Assembly (NCBI GenBank): GCA_965212145.1
Contig: CBDBUY010000009.1
Coordinates: 806,001-870,000 of the forward strand
Direction: 5' to 3'
Origin: JAAEPI01 sp965212145
GTDB lineage: Bacteria > Bacteroidota > Bacteroidia > Cytophagales > Cyclobacteriaceae
DNA: 64,000 bases
Positions 1 through 8,655 of this stretch are shown piece by piece; within the stretch, counting starts at the first letter, position 1; every line of letters starts with the position of its first letter. Position numbers and translations under genes: made by a program. The notes under the pieces are model-generated. The model was not told the DNA's origin. It was given only the letters and a program-made list of their open reading frames with translations, and searched no databases.

Positions 1-255
1 CGTGATGTCTGCCGTTTTTACCTGAACAACTTCATTGCTCTCAGAAACCTCAGAAAGGTCTTCTTGTGGCGTGGCAATTACAGAATAAGGATTGACCTGA
101 TACTCGTCACTTGCCGAAAGCTGAAATCTTAAAACATTGCTGGCATAAGTGGATATCGAGAATTTGCCATTTTCGGTTTTGCCCGATAGGCCGGTCTTGT
201 TGGATTCAAATGATTGGAGATTTCCGAAATCGGAAATGAGGTTTTTAGTAGACAT
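1..255 (-). CDS. N-terminal part of a GH31-like alpha-glucosidase (runs off window)
   Basis: An 85-codon open frame begins with ATG at 255 and runs off the left edge without a stop. The translated start (MSTKNLISDF...) has no signal peptide and resembles the beta-sandwich region in front of GH31 catalytic barrels, with a segment like VLRFQLSASDEY followed by YSVIATP. The catalytic barrel lies outside the window, so the family call rests on this segment only and is tentative. The gene is downstream of the lacI-type gene on the same strand, with a candidate LacI operator at 328-347 about 75 bp before its start. This suggests sugar-responsive control and a role in cutting alpha-glucosides. Confidence 0.5.
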   Translation of the reverse strand, partial: MSTKNLISDFGNLQSFESNKTGLSGKTENGKFSISTYASNVLRFQLSASDEYQVNPYSVIATPQEDLSEVSESNEVVQVKTADIT

Positions 256-327
256 GATCCGCGTTCTGATTAGAAGCGCAAATTAGTCATCACTTCGAGC
301 CTGAGGATGTAATTACCGGTTAATTAT

Positions 328-347
328 TTACGTAAACGATTGCGAAT
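328..347. promoter_or_regulatory. Candidate LacI-family operator upstream of the GH31-like gene
   Basis: The 20-mer ttacgtaaacgattgcgaat has the imperfect palindrome with a central CG typical of LacI/GalR operators. It matches 17 of 20 positions of a second site at 23337-23356 in front of the glucokinase gene. It sits between the lacI-type gene stop (351) and the start of the next minus-strand gene (255). Confidence 0.55.
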
Positions 348-350
348 CAG

Positions 351-1391
351 TTAGTTGATTTTGTCTCCCTTTCTGTTAGAAGATTCGCGGGGAATGAGCT
401 TTGTCGTCATGGTGATAAGCTCAGGCTCCAGGAAAGTTTCCTCTTCTGATTCCAATTCCTTAATCAGCAATTCTGCAGCCCTTTGTCCCATTTCATATCC
501 ACGCTGTTCTACAGTGGAAACTGATGGGTGGGCGAGGGCAGTGAACTGCCAGTTACTGAATCCGACAACTCCGAAATCTTCAGGAACTCTTAAACCCATC
601 TTAAGCGCCCGGTTGATAGCTCCAATGGCTGCCATGTCGCTCGCTGCAAAGAGCGCATCAGGCTTCTCCGATTTGAGTAAGTCTGCGGTTGCTTTACTGG
701 CTACTTGGTTGTCAGTGATCGCTCCGATTCTCACCAATGATTTACTGTATTTCATTCCGGCATCCCCCAGAGCCTTTTTGTAGCCATCATGTCGGTCATT
801 TGAGAGTTTGAGGTTTTCTGGACCGCCCAAATGGGCAATTTTTTTATACCCTTGCTCAATCAGGTGTTTGGTCGCTTCATACGCTCCGCTAAAGTCATCT
901 ACAATGACTTGACTACAGGTTAAATCATTGGCCACTCGATCAAAGCAAACTACCGGAATACCCCTTTGCATTATGGCGTCAAGATGTTCTGTCGTTGTGG
1001 TTTCTTCAGAAATCGATATCAATACACCATCTACACGGTTATTGAAGAGTGTTTGAACATTGGCTTGCTCACGCACCAAAGTTTCGTTGGATTGGGTGAT
1101 GATGATGTTGTATCCTCGGGATTGAGCGACATCTTCGATACCACTGATGATGGTAGAAAAGAAGAAATGAGTGATTTCAGGAATAACTACCCCGATGGTA
1201 TTGGACTTGCTGTATCTCAGGCTAAGGGCAAGAGAATTGGGCTGGTAGTTCATCTCCTTTGCGACCCGCTTCACAGCATCCTTTGTGTCTTGACTGATTT
1301 CTGCGTGATCTTTCAAAGCACGCGAAACTGTAGACGGGGAGATATCTAATTCTCGCGCAATATCCTTGATGGTGACCGTGTGTCTTTTCAT
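351..1391 (-). CDS. LacI-family transcriptional regulator
   Basis: The 346-residue product has the usual LacI/GalR length and layout. An N-terminal helix-turn-helix (about residues 6-30, VTIKDIARELDISPSTVSRAL) is followed by the hinge helix region (NYQPNSLALSLR) and a periplasmic-binding-protein-like sugar domain from about residue 62 onwards (NTIGVVIPEITHFFFS). It would repress or activate sugar genes in the cytoplasm depending on a bound sugar or sugar phosphate. Two near-identical LacI-type operator candidates, one just beyond its own stop and one upstream of the ROK glucokinase, are natural targets. The ligand cannot be read from the sequence; a glucose or laminari-saccharide derivative would fit the context. 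Confidence 0.93.
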   Translation of the reverse strand: MKRHTVTIKDIARELDISPSTVSRALKDHAEISQDTKDAVKRVAKEMNYQPNSLALSLRYSKSNTIGVVIPEITHFFFSTIISGIEDVAQSRGYNIIITQSNETLVREQANVQTLFNNRVDGVLISISEETTTTEHLDAIMQRGIPVVCFDRVANDLTCSQVIVDDFSGAYEATKHLIEQGYKKIAHLGGPENLKLSNDRHDGYKKALGDAGMKYSKSLVRIGAITDNQVASKATADLLKSEKPDALFAASDMAAIGAINRALKMGLRVPEDFGVVGFSNWQFTALAHPSVSTVEQRGYEMGQRAAELLIKELESEEETFLEPELITMTTKLIPRESSNRKGDKIN

Positions 1392-1445
1392 ACTTGAAAG
1401 TTAAAGCTTTGTCTTATCTCAAAAAAAGATGTTTCAAATACTCGC

Positions 1446-3602
1446 TTACTTAATTATCAGTTTCCTTAGGATCGATCCTTGATCGGTTCGAATCAACAAT
1501 AAATAAAACCCGGAAGACTCATTCAATTTGAAGTATCCGCTTTTAGTTGGAGTGATTTCTTTGGATTTTCCATCTGTACCGAATAGTTGAATGTTTAGAA
1601 TCTTTCGCGAAGATTCAATCCTGAAAATTCCATTTGAAGGGTTCGGGTAGACTTTCAGATCGTCAATGAATTCATCGGAGTTCAAAACGATCTCAGGGAA
1701 AGCATCCTCACAATTGGTTCCTGCACCGGGTATGTTAGAATCAAGCCAATCCACTCTTCCGCTGATCCAGTTTTGCATGGCGGAGATGATCTGATCGTGG
1801 CTGTTAATTCCCTGATAGAAATAATCAGGATTTGGCCACAAATAGGTGCCTAATACCGGCCATCTCTGGAAATTTCTGGCTTGTGCTTCTCCGATGATAG
1901 TGACAAGTGAATCGATGGTGCTGTTAAGTTGAATATCCGAAAGCATCCCTGACCTGAGCTCATCCCAACGACATTTCAGACCATTGGTAAATACGGGATC
2001 ATTGAGCATGTTGTCCCACCAAGCTGGGCTGTTGCCAGTGCATTGGTAATATTCCCATCCGGTCACATCATCGCCGGCGCAGTAATTCCCATTGCCAAAA
2101 GCCAAGTTAAAATCCCAAAGTGGCCCGGCAACAATGCGCCCTCCCCGGCTGTCCTTTTGCTTGTGGAAATAGGTGCTGAGCCTGTAGGCATCCACATTCT
2201 TGCTTAGTTCATTTAGAATGAATGTGTCAACGAATGATTTCAGATCAATATACTCGGAGTAGTGCTGACCCAAATCATTTGTGAAATCATTGTCCATCGC
2301 GGCATTTTCGAAATCATCGAAGACGCTTTTTATGTATGCCCCTTGAGCTGCTTGGATGTCATCCTGGTCTGGATAATAGTACTGGTAGAATATTTTGTTC
2401 CCTCCATTGGCATAAGCACCGTATTGTGACTGCCAGCCAGCGTAAACACCTTTGTCAATTCTTACAATGTATCCACCAGTCAAGTCGTCCCCACTTATTT
2501 CATCAGGATTGAGTTTGGAGATGTTCACTCTCTCATTGTCTCTTTTTATTTTCTCCATCAGGACATACAGCCCCTTGTAATCATCATTTACAACTAGCTC
2601 GACAAATCGAGTTCTGCTGGCATAGCGACCCATTTTATTCCCAATGAACATGGTGAGAACATTGTTCAGCTGAGTTTTATCGGAGTAGGGTCCGTAGAGA
2701 ATGAAGTCCTCTTCGGAAGGAAAGTTGAGAAAGGTCGTGTCAATGTCATTTCCCAGAGCATCCCAAGTTTCAAAGCCATAAGACTTTTTGGCAAAAGATT
2801 GGGATGATTCACCACGCTGCTCAATGCCAATGAACCAATCCAATTCGTTGTAAGGATCTGTGATGTTATTCTGATTTCCTTCCCCATTGTAAATGATTCC
2901 AATTGTTCCTGGAATTTTCGGATCATCCGGTATGGGTTCACCGTTAGTATCGATTAACACAATGGGCAGATCTGACGAGGTGAAATTGAAAGGCGTGTAA
3001 AACCAGTCGGGAGTGGGGAGATAGGTTTGTTCTGAAATATTAACTCCAACAGACAAAACGGGCGTAGCAATGAGGTCAGAGGAGCCCGAGTTGTCATTGT
3101 GAACTTCCACGGCCAGTGTATTTGTCCCATTCACCAATAAATTCCGATCAAATGAAAATACGTCAGGTGCTATTCCCTGGTACAATCCTGATTCGTGGAG
3201 TCCATCACTCGTTTGGTTGAAAGTGGGAGGGGAGCCGGACATAAACCCTCTGGCTATTTCCGCTCCATTAAGATAGGCCACAAAGCCATCATCATAGTCC
3301 ATGTGCAGCACGGCTTCTTCAATGTCACTCAAATCAACTATTGTGAATTCCTTGCGCACGTACAGAGTGATTATTGATCCTGTGTTTGTTTGGACATTAC
3401 TCTCTCCATAGCCGATTGGAGTTGGGCCAGTCTGCCATCCGTTATCGTCAAAAGACGAAGTACGCCAATTGGTTATTTCTTCTCCCGGAACAATGTAGGA
3501 GAAATTGTCACCAACAGGGATGACCGTTTCCCAGTGGTCGGTTTGGGCAGATAAAATGCCGGAGTGGATGAAGAGGACACAAAAAACGAAATTCTTAATC
3601 AT
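1446..3602 (-). CDS. CotH-like protein with T9SS sorting domain
   Basis: The 718-residue product begins with a signal peptide (cleavage near SAQ, residue 20). Next comes a jelly-roll carbohydrate-binding-like region (about 25-185; WRTSSFDDNGWQ, DYDDGFVAYLNG), then a CotH-type kinase-fold domain (about 225-580) with RFVELVVNDDYKGLYVLMEKI and GPLWDFNLAFGNG. The end (about 645-718) is a T9SS type A sorting domain with VYPNPSNGIF and a basic tail, so export to the cell surface through the type IX system is expected. CotH proteins of spore formers are protein kinases; activity here is unproven. The gene starts 11 bp after the sensor-regulator gene and is probably cotranscribed with it, which ties it to the glucan locus. 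Confidence 0.85.
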   Translation of the reverse strand: MIKNFVFCVLFIHSGILSAQTDHWETVIPVGDNFSYIVPGEEITNWRTSSFDDNGWQTGPTPIGYGESNVQTNTGSIITLYVRKEFTIVDLSDIEEAVLHMDYDDGFVAYLNGAEIARGFMSGSPPTFNQTSDGLHESGLYQGIAPDVFSFDRNLLVNGTNTLAVEVHNDNSGSSDLIATPVLSVGVNISEQTYLPTPDWFYTPFNFTSSDLPIVLIDTNGEPIPDDPKIPGTIGIIYNGEGNQNNITDPYNELDWFIGIEQRGESSQSFAKKSYGFETWDALGNDIDTTFLNFPSEEDFILYGPYSDKTQLNNVLTMFIGNKMGRYASRTRFVELVVNDDYKGLYVLMEKIKRDNERVNISKLNPDEISGDDLTGGYIVRIDKGVYAGWQSQYGAYANGGNKIFYQYYYPDQDDIQAAQGAYIKSVFDDFENAAMDNDFTNDLGQHYSEYIDLKSFVDTFILNELSKNVDAYRLSTYFHKQKDSRGGRIVAGPLWDFNLAFGNGNYCAGDDVTGWEYYQCTGNSPAWWDNMLNDPVFTNGLKCRWDELRSGMLSDIQLNSTIDSLVTIIGEAQARNFQRWPVLGTYLWPNPDYFYQGINSHDQIISAMQNWISGRVDWLDSNIPGAGTNCEDAFPEIVLNSDEFIDDLKVYPNPSNGIFRIESSRKILNIQLFGTDGKSKEITPTKSGYFKLNESSGFYLLLIRTDQGSILRKLIIK

Positions 3603-3612
3603 GTGGGTGGTG

Positions 3613-6501
3613 CTAAATGCTCATTAAATATTCGACGAGATTCTGATCCCGTTCCAATTGAATTTTTTTGCGTAATCTGTAGCGCGCAAGTTCGACACCT
3701 CTGACTGAAATATTCATCAGATTGGCTATTTCTTTGGAGGACATGTTCATTCTCAGATACGCTGCTAGTTTCGTTTCTTGAGGCGTTAGTTTGAAATCCC
3801 GCTGGGCAAGCTTCTTGAAAAAGTCTCCATGAACCTGGTCAAAATGAATGGCAAACTGATCCCAAGAATCATCCTCAATTAGATTTTGGTCAATGTTCTT
3901 GATGATTTTTTTTAAGTCCCCGGACCCTCCAGTGCTGTTTTTGGCTATTTCATGAATCCTTTTTCTTACATCTTGTACAAACTCATTCTTACTAAGCAAG
4001 TGCATGGTAACAGAGGCAAGTTGGCTGTTCTTATAGTCAATTTCGGCCCGTAATTTCTCACTCTTCAATTGATCGATCCTTTCGGCAGATTTAGTCGATA
4101 TTTCATCTATTTTTTCATCCCTGGCTTTCAATTCAATCGCCTTTTGAGAGTAAATTTCCTCCCTTTCCGTTTCGTATTTTTTACCTTGTCGATAGTATAA
4201 TAGACCGCCTCCCAACAAAATGAAAGCAAGGAAAGCCACAGAAGCTAATCTGGATTTATACCAAACAGGTATGACCTCAAAATTTATGGATTTAGGTTTA
4301 CTGACACTGCCCAGGCTGCTTCTTGCACGTACTTCAAATGTGTAGTTATCTGCTTGAAGGTTGGTGTATTCTTTAAACGTTCCCCCGGACCATTCGGACC
4401 ATTTACTTTCGAAGGGCGTCAAGCGATAACTAAACTGAACCTCTTCGGATGAATCAAAAAGGGGAGAGGCAAATTTGAATTTTACTGAAGCTACCGATGT
4501 GAGTTCCTTAGCTTCAAAAAAGGAAGGGTTAATGTGAATGCTGGAATCATTTAACGTTTTGATTTCAATAGATCGGAGGTTGACTGTAATTTCCTCATCG
4601 CTGTTGAATTCCAAAGATGGGTTATAGTGAATGAATCCTTCCTTAGCTCCGAATAATACGTTGTAAGGGTCTAATACAGAAATGTTTTCTAAATCGTTGC
4701 TCAGGTAGCGATTAACCCGATTGAATACATGGTCTATTTTCTCATAATTCTCAAAGCCATTCTGCCGGAGTAAACCGATTTCATTACCGGCGATGAAATA
4801 GATATTTCCATTGGGGTCCTGCGATAGCTTACTTACATGTTGATCACCCAGGTATTTATTCAAAAAACGATTCTTAGTGAAGGTTTTGCTTGAGTCGTTG
4901 AATTGGAAAATCCCACGTTCAGAGGTGAATACCAACTGTCCATTAAGTTTATAAACACTGATCAGAATGTCGGAAGGAAATCCATCCTGACTGCCAAAAT
5001 CTTCCTGGCTTTTTATTTCCGTTAAATCGCTGGTTAATTGAAGCCTGTAGGCTCCTTTGTAGCCATGGCTTACCCAAAGTGTAGAATCATTTTCAAACTC
5101 AAAAACCCGGGATGATTCAGTAAAATCACCTTTGATTCGAGAAATGGCACTGGTGCTATTGGCGTTATGCACCAAAACCAAACCCGTATAGGTTCCCGCC
5201 ATCAATGTATTTTGCAGTCCTGTTTGTTCTAGCTTCCAAGCTCCCGTTTCCTGAAAAATGGGTTTTAGGAATTCATCCTGAATCTGAAAAATACCATCAT
5301 TGTGGCTGAGAAATACAGTATTGTTGATTGTTGATAGGTTGTAGGCCTGCCCTACACTGTTTTCAATGAGTTGGTAAGGACTGTCGCTTTTGAAATCATA
5401 ATAAAATACTCCGCTGCTGGTTCCAATGTACACCTTGCCATTCTTCCTGATAGCTGAATACCCAGTACCTTCAAGTCCCTCGTTTTCATTAATAAGAGAT
5501 AAGGGTGAGTTTCGTTCGACATACGTGATGCCATTATTGAGACCAACCCAAAGTTTGCGACGGTGATCTTCGTAAAGCGCATACACAGTTCGGTGATTCA
5601 ATCCCTTATTTTTTGTCAGATGCTGAAGAAGATTAAAGTCTTTATCAACAATGAATAGTCCGTCGTTTTGAGTCCCTATGGCATATGTTCCGTCAGAAAG
5701 CTCAGTCGCCACATTTATTTGAGCTTCTTCTAGCATGGAATTTATTTTGGTCTCCAACCTTCGCAATTCATTCTTGCTATAGTGAGAGATTTTACCATCA
5801 ACTTGATAAATCAGCAAGCCTTGAGTGGTGGCATGGATCCCGTTGACCTGAGTCTTGATGGATTCCGTTCCTTCTAAAAACTCAATCTCATCGCCCTCTA
5901 ATTTAAACAGGCCTTCATTTTCAACATGAACAATAACCGAGCTGTCGACTGGAAATGAATTGATAGGATTACCTGGAAATTCTATGATTTCAACACGCTC
6001 ATTTCTTAATCTAAGTAATTGATCTAAAGTTTGAAAATATATGGATTGATCGTGAGCATATATACTCCAGACTTCACTGATGTTTCTTTGGTCATCAGGG
6101 AGCTTATTTAGAAGAGAAGTGAATTGAAGCCCGGACGCTTCTTGCTTAAAGTATCCAATCTGTCCTTGTCCGCCAGTGTAGATGCGATCCTGATTATCGA
6201 TAAATATGGCTCTGGTTTTCGTGCTATTGGGTACACGAAAGAAGGTCCAGTTTTGACCATCGAATTCCAATAGACCGAAGTTGTTTGCCACATAGAGTGT
6301 CTTAGATGAGTCTTGATCGAAACTGAGGTTCTGGATGCCTGCATCAAATTCTGAAGTTTCATAGCTAGTCGTGAGAGGGGTCTTTGGTAGCTGATTAGAC
6401 AAATGCTGCCCTTTAGATTCACTAACTAATAAAATCATCAAAAATCCACATAACCAATGGTTGTAAGATGAGTTGATTGCGGATTTAAGGTGAGTTAGCA
6501 T
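3613..6501 (-). CDS. Membrane sensor-regulator: beta-propeller, Y_Y_Y domain, TM helix, LuxR-type HTH
   Basis: The 962-residue product has an N-terminal signal/anchor sequence, then a long two-component-regulator-type beta-propeller with repeats such as KLWVGLNNGITY and GKVYIGTSSGVFYYD. A Y_Y_Y domain follows (about 640-740), then one transmembrane helix (about 749-769), a coiled coil, and a C-terminal LuxR/GerE-type helix-turn-helix (about 900-962; LTPQETKLAAYLRMNMSSKEIANLMN). No histidine kinase or receiver domain is present, so it probably senses a periplasmic oligosaccharide and acts on DNA directly, like SusR-type regulators. It is transcribed divergently from the glucan operon across a 224-bp gap that holds phased TGATGAG repeats, its most likely binding site. 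Confidence 0.85.
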   Translation of the reverse strand: MLTHLKSAINSSYNHWLCGFLMILLVSESKGQHLSNQLPKTPLTTSYETSEFDAGIQNLSFDQDSSKTLYVANNFGLLEFDGQNWTFFRVPNSTKTRAIFIDNQDRIYTGGQGQIGYFKQEASGLQFTSLLNKLPDDQRNISEVWSIYAHDQSIYFQTLDQLLRLRNERVEIIEFPGNPINSFPVDSSVIVHVENEGLFKLEGDEIEFLEGTESIKTQVNGIHATTQGLLIYQVDGKISHYSKNELRRLETKINSMLEEAQINVATELSDGTYAIGTQNDGLFIVDKDFNLLQHLTKNKGLNHRTVYALYEDHRRKLWVGLNNGITYVERNSPLSLINENEGLEGTGYSAIRKNGKVYIGTSSGVFYYDFKSDSPYQLIENSVGQAYNLSTINNTVFLSHNDGIFQIQDEFLKPIFQETGAWKLEQTGLQNTLMAGTYTGLVLVHNANSTSAISRIKGDFTESSRVFEFENDSTLWVSHGYKGAYRLQLTSDLTEIKSQEDFGSQDGFPSDILISVYKLNGQLVFTSERGIFQFNDSSKTFTKNRFLNKYLGDQHVSKLSQDPNGNIYFIAGNEIGLLRQNGFENYEKIDHVFNRVNRYLSNDLENISVLDPYNVLFGAKEGFIHYNPSLEFNSDEEITVNLRSIEIKTLNDSSIHINPSFFEAKELTSVASVKFKFASPLFDSSEEVQFSYRLTPFESKWSEWSGGTFKEYTNLQADNYTFEVRARSSLGSVSKPKSINFEVIPVWYKSRLASVAFLAFILLGGGLLYYRQGKKYETEREEIYSQKAIELKARDEKIDEISTKSAERIDQLKSEKLRAEIDYKNSQLASVTMHLLSKNEFVQDVRKRIHEIAKNSTGGSGDLKKIIKNIDQNLIEDDSWDQFAIHFDQVHGDFFKKLAQRDFKLTPQETKLAAYLRMNMSSKEIANLMNISVRGVELARYRLRKKIQLERDQNLVEYLMSI

Positions 6502-6551
6502 TTGATCTTAAATGTAGCCATATTGTTAATAAATATCCAATATTATCTCTT

Positions 6552-6603
6552 TTGATGAGTTATTGATGAGATACATTTAGGGTCATGATGAGTTTTTGAT
6601 GAG
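6552..6603. promoter_or_regulatory. Four TGATGAG repeats in 11-bp register (candidate activator site)
   Basis: TTGATGAG occurs at 6552, 6563 and 6596, and ATGATGAG at 6585. Start-to-start distances are 11, 22 and 11 bp, so all copies face the same side of the helix in two pairs. They lie just upstream of a candidate promoter for the glucan operon, where an activator such as the divergent sensor-regulator would bind. Confidence 0.6.
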
Positions 6604-6635
6604 GTGCTTTTTTAGTTCTGTATCTTTTACTAATT

Positions 6636-6643
6636 TAATTTTG
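6636..6643 (+). promoter_or_regulatory. Candidate -7 promoter element of the glucan operon
   Basis: TAATTTTG fits the Bacteroidota -7 consensus TAnnTTTG. It lies 83 bp before the first start codon and 33 bp after the last TGATGAG repeat. No good -33 TTTG is visible at the right distance (only tagttctg), as expected for an activator-dependent promoter. A small inverted repeat, CGAAAG-5-CTTTCG (6663-6679), follows in the leader. Confidence 0.35.
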
Positions 6644-6725
6644 AATCTAATTTGAATACCACCGAAAGGTTTACTTTCGTAAATTCGATTTAGAAAATTT
6701 TGAATTTTTAACTTAACAAACGTTT

Positions 6726-7646
6726 ATGAACAAATTTGGAAAAAAAGTTTTAGGCAAACTTGGAGTGACGGCTGGATTGTTGGCTGTACTTGCAATTGTC
6801 TCTTGTGGAAGTGATGAAGGAAACAAGAAAACACCACCAGAAGCGTCTTTCACTTCAGTGGTAACAGATCTTACTGTAGATTTTACCAATACATCTACTG
6901 GAGCTGATTCGTACATGTGGGATTTTGGTGATAATAACACCTCCACAGATGCTAGCCCAACACATACATATGCGGCTGCTGGAACGTACACAGTTACATT
7001 GACTGCTACCAATGGTGATGGTGAAGCAACTGCAACTGCAGACGTAGTTACGACTGATCCATGTGATGTGGATGTTGCGACTGCTGGATCTATCAATCTA
7101 GGTTTCTCGACTCAAACAGCTGCTGATGGTGACACCGATGCATTCTTCGATGGGTTTGATGGTGTGACTTTCATCGTTGTTGACAACCCGGATATGACTG
7201 GTAATACCAGTTGCAATGTAGCTGAGTGGACTTTCGGAACCGGAGTGGGTGATGCTGATTGTCAGAACTGGGCTGGTGCAGGATGGGACCTAGGAGCTGG
7301 TAATGAACTTAATTTTGATAACCAACCTACTTCATTCACATTGGATGTGAAGGCACCAGCTGGAGCTGAAGTGAAATTGAGACTTGAAAGAATTGGATTC
7401 CCTGATGTAGATCCAGTACAGGAAAAAACAGCAACGGTTACTGCTGATGGCACTTGGGGAACACTGACATTTGATTTCCAGGCTGTGGATAATGGCAGTA
7501 ATACTGATGGTTCCGCTGGTGCTGATGGTAACACCGATACTTATCAGTCGATTATCATGTACATTAATCAGGGAGCAGCTTGTGGAGACGCTGTTACCTA
7601 CCATGTAGATAATTTGAAGCAAGTTTCGCCTTCAACAAGAAAATAA
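6726..7646 (+). CDS. PKD-domain lipoprotein, probable surface glucan-binding protein
   Basis: The 306-residue product is a lipoprotein: the signal ends at Cys27 (lipobox AIVSC, then GSDEG). A PKD domain (about 38-110) shows the hallmark YMWDFGD and THTYAAAGTYTVTLTATN. The C-terminal half (about 120-300) is a beta-rich domain resembling carbohydrate-binding modules, containing FTLDVKAPAGAEVKLRLE and ending in VTYHVDNLKQ. It has no catalytic motif. It opens the glucan operon and is separated from the GH16 gene by a terminator-like hairpin, so it is probably made in excess. In other laminarin loci, lipoproteins of this type accompany SusC/SusD and bind glucan. No SusC/D is present here, so its partner is unknown. 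Confidence 0.75.
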   Translation: MNKFGKKVLGKLGVTAGLLAVLAIVSCGSDEGNKKTPPEASFTSVVTDLTVDFTNTSTGADSYMWDFGDNNTSTDASPTHTYAAAGTYTVTLTATNGDGEATATADVVTTDPCDVDVATAGSINLGFSTQTAADGDTDAFFDGFDGVTFIVVDNPDMTGNTSCNVAEWTFGTGVGDADCQNWAGAGWDLGAGNELNFDNQPTSFTLDVKAPAGAEVKLRLERIGFPDVDPVQEKTATVTADGTWGTLTFDFQAVDNGSNTDGSAGADGNTDTYQSIIMYINQGAACGDAVTYHVDNLKQVSPSTRK

Positions 7647-7668
7647 GAATTACATTTTGATTCTAAAG

Positions 7669-7695
7669 GGGATGCCAGTAGGCATCCCTTTTTTT
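7669..7695 (+). terminator. Intra-operon terminator/attenuator after the PKD lipoprotein gene
   Basis: A perfect 8-bp stem, GGGATGCC-agta-GGCATCCC, is followed by seven T. It lies between the PKD gene and the GH16 gene. Because the downstream genes continue in the same direction, it probably lets only part of the transcripts through. Confidence 0.8.
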
Positions 7696-7735
7696 AACCT
7701 TTCTACGATTCTCTGAAACCAATAAATCTATACTT

Positions 7736-8611
7736 ATGAAAAAGATATTATTCCTTTTGTCTCTTCCGACTGTTTTAATTTTCTCTTCCTGTGGTTCGGA
7801 TGGTTCAGATGAGCCGAAGAAAGTAACGGTTCCTTCATTTGTTCCAACATCAGGATACGCTACCCCGGAGACCTATGATGGAATGGACCTAATCTGGCAA
7901 GATGAGTTTACCGGTTCATCGTTGAGCTCAACAAATTGGAATTATGAAATTGGAACCGGTAACAATGGCTGGGGTAACAATGAACTTCAGTACTATACCA
8001 GCTCAAACACATCTGTAGTAGGAGACGACTTTTTAGTCATTACTGCGTTGGAGGCAGAAACAAATGGAAGTGACTACAGCTCTTCCAGAATAACTACCCA
8101 GGATAAATTTGAATTTAAATATGGTCGAATAGATATTCGTGCCTCTTTACCCGAAGGAAAAGGTTTATGGCCGGCACTTTGGATGCTAGGTGCCAATTTT
8201 AGTGAGATTGGATGGCCAAACTGCGGGGAAATAGACATCATGGAATCCGGGAAAAACGGAAATGATGATAAGATTTTAGGAACCATACATTGGGACGATG
8301 CAGGCAACTACGCGGCATATGGTTCAGAAGATGCGAATAATTCACCTTCGTTTACCGATGGAGAATTAGCTGATGAGTTCCATGTGTACTCTATAACGTG
8401 GGATTCAAATTCAATAGAGTGGTATGTCGATGACGTTCAATATCATTCCGTCAGTACCACGAGCTCTCGAATGGAAGAGTTTAAAGAAGAGTTTTTCTTC
8501 ATCTTTAATGTGGCCGTTGGAGGAAACTTCCCCGGCAGTCCTGACGCGACAACAACATTTCCTCAAAGGATGATCGTGGACTACATCAGGGTTTTTCAAG
8601 ACGCCAGCTAA
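7736..8611 (+). CDS. GH16 endo-beta-1,3-glucanase (laminarinase) lipoprotein
   Basis: The 291-residue product is a lipoprotein (lipobox IFSSC, Cys19) with a single GH16 domain from about residue 45 to the end. The catalytic motif GEIDIMES gives Glu165 as nucleophile, Asp167, and Glu170 as acid/base. WQDEFTG, YGRIDIRASLPEGKGLWPALWMLG and the extra residue in ExDxxE (EIDIME) match the laminarinase-type GH16 subfamily. It should cut internal beta-1,3 bonds of laminarin at the cell surface or periplasm and feed the exo-acting enzymes encoded downstream. It follows the PKD lipoprotein gene after a terminator hairpin and is 44 bp before the next hydrolase gene. Confidence 0.92.
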   Translation: MKKILFLLSLPTVLIFSSCGSDGSDEPKKVTVPSFVPTSGYATPETYDGMDLIWQDEFTGSSLSSTNWNYEIGTGNNGWGNNELQYYTSSNTSVVGDDFLVITALEAETNGSDYSSSRITTQDKFEFKYGRIDIRASLPEGKGLWPALWMLGANFSEIGWPNCGEIDIMESGKNGNDDKILGTIHWDDAGNYAAYGSEDANNSPSFTDGELADEFHVYSITWDSNSIEWYVDDVQYHSVSTTSSRMEEFKEEFFFIFNVAVGGNFPGSPDATTTFPQRMIVDYIRVFQDAS

Positions 8612-8655
8612 TTGAAATTTTCAAATCACAGGGATTTAAAGAAGTCTTTACGAGG

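Noticed and set aside
355..783. Plus-strand open frame opposite the lacI-type gene
   Set aside because: It is antisense to a well-supported LacI reading frame and has no recognisable domain, ribosome site or promoter.
6663..6679. CGAAAG/CTTTCG inverted repeat in the glucan operon leader
   Set aside because: It is a short 6-bp repeat in AT-rich sequence, compatible with chance; mentioned only in the promoter entry.
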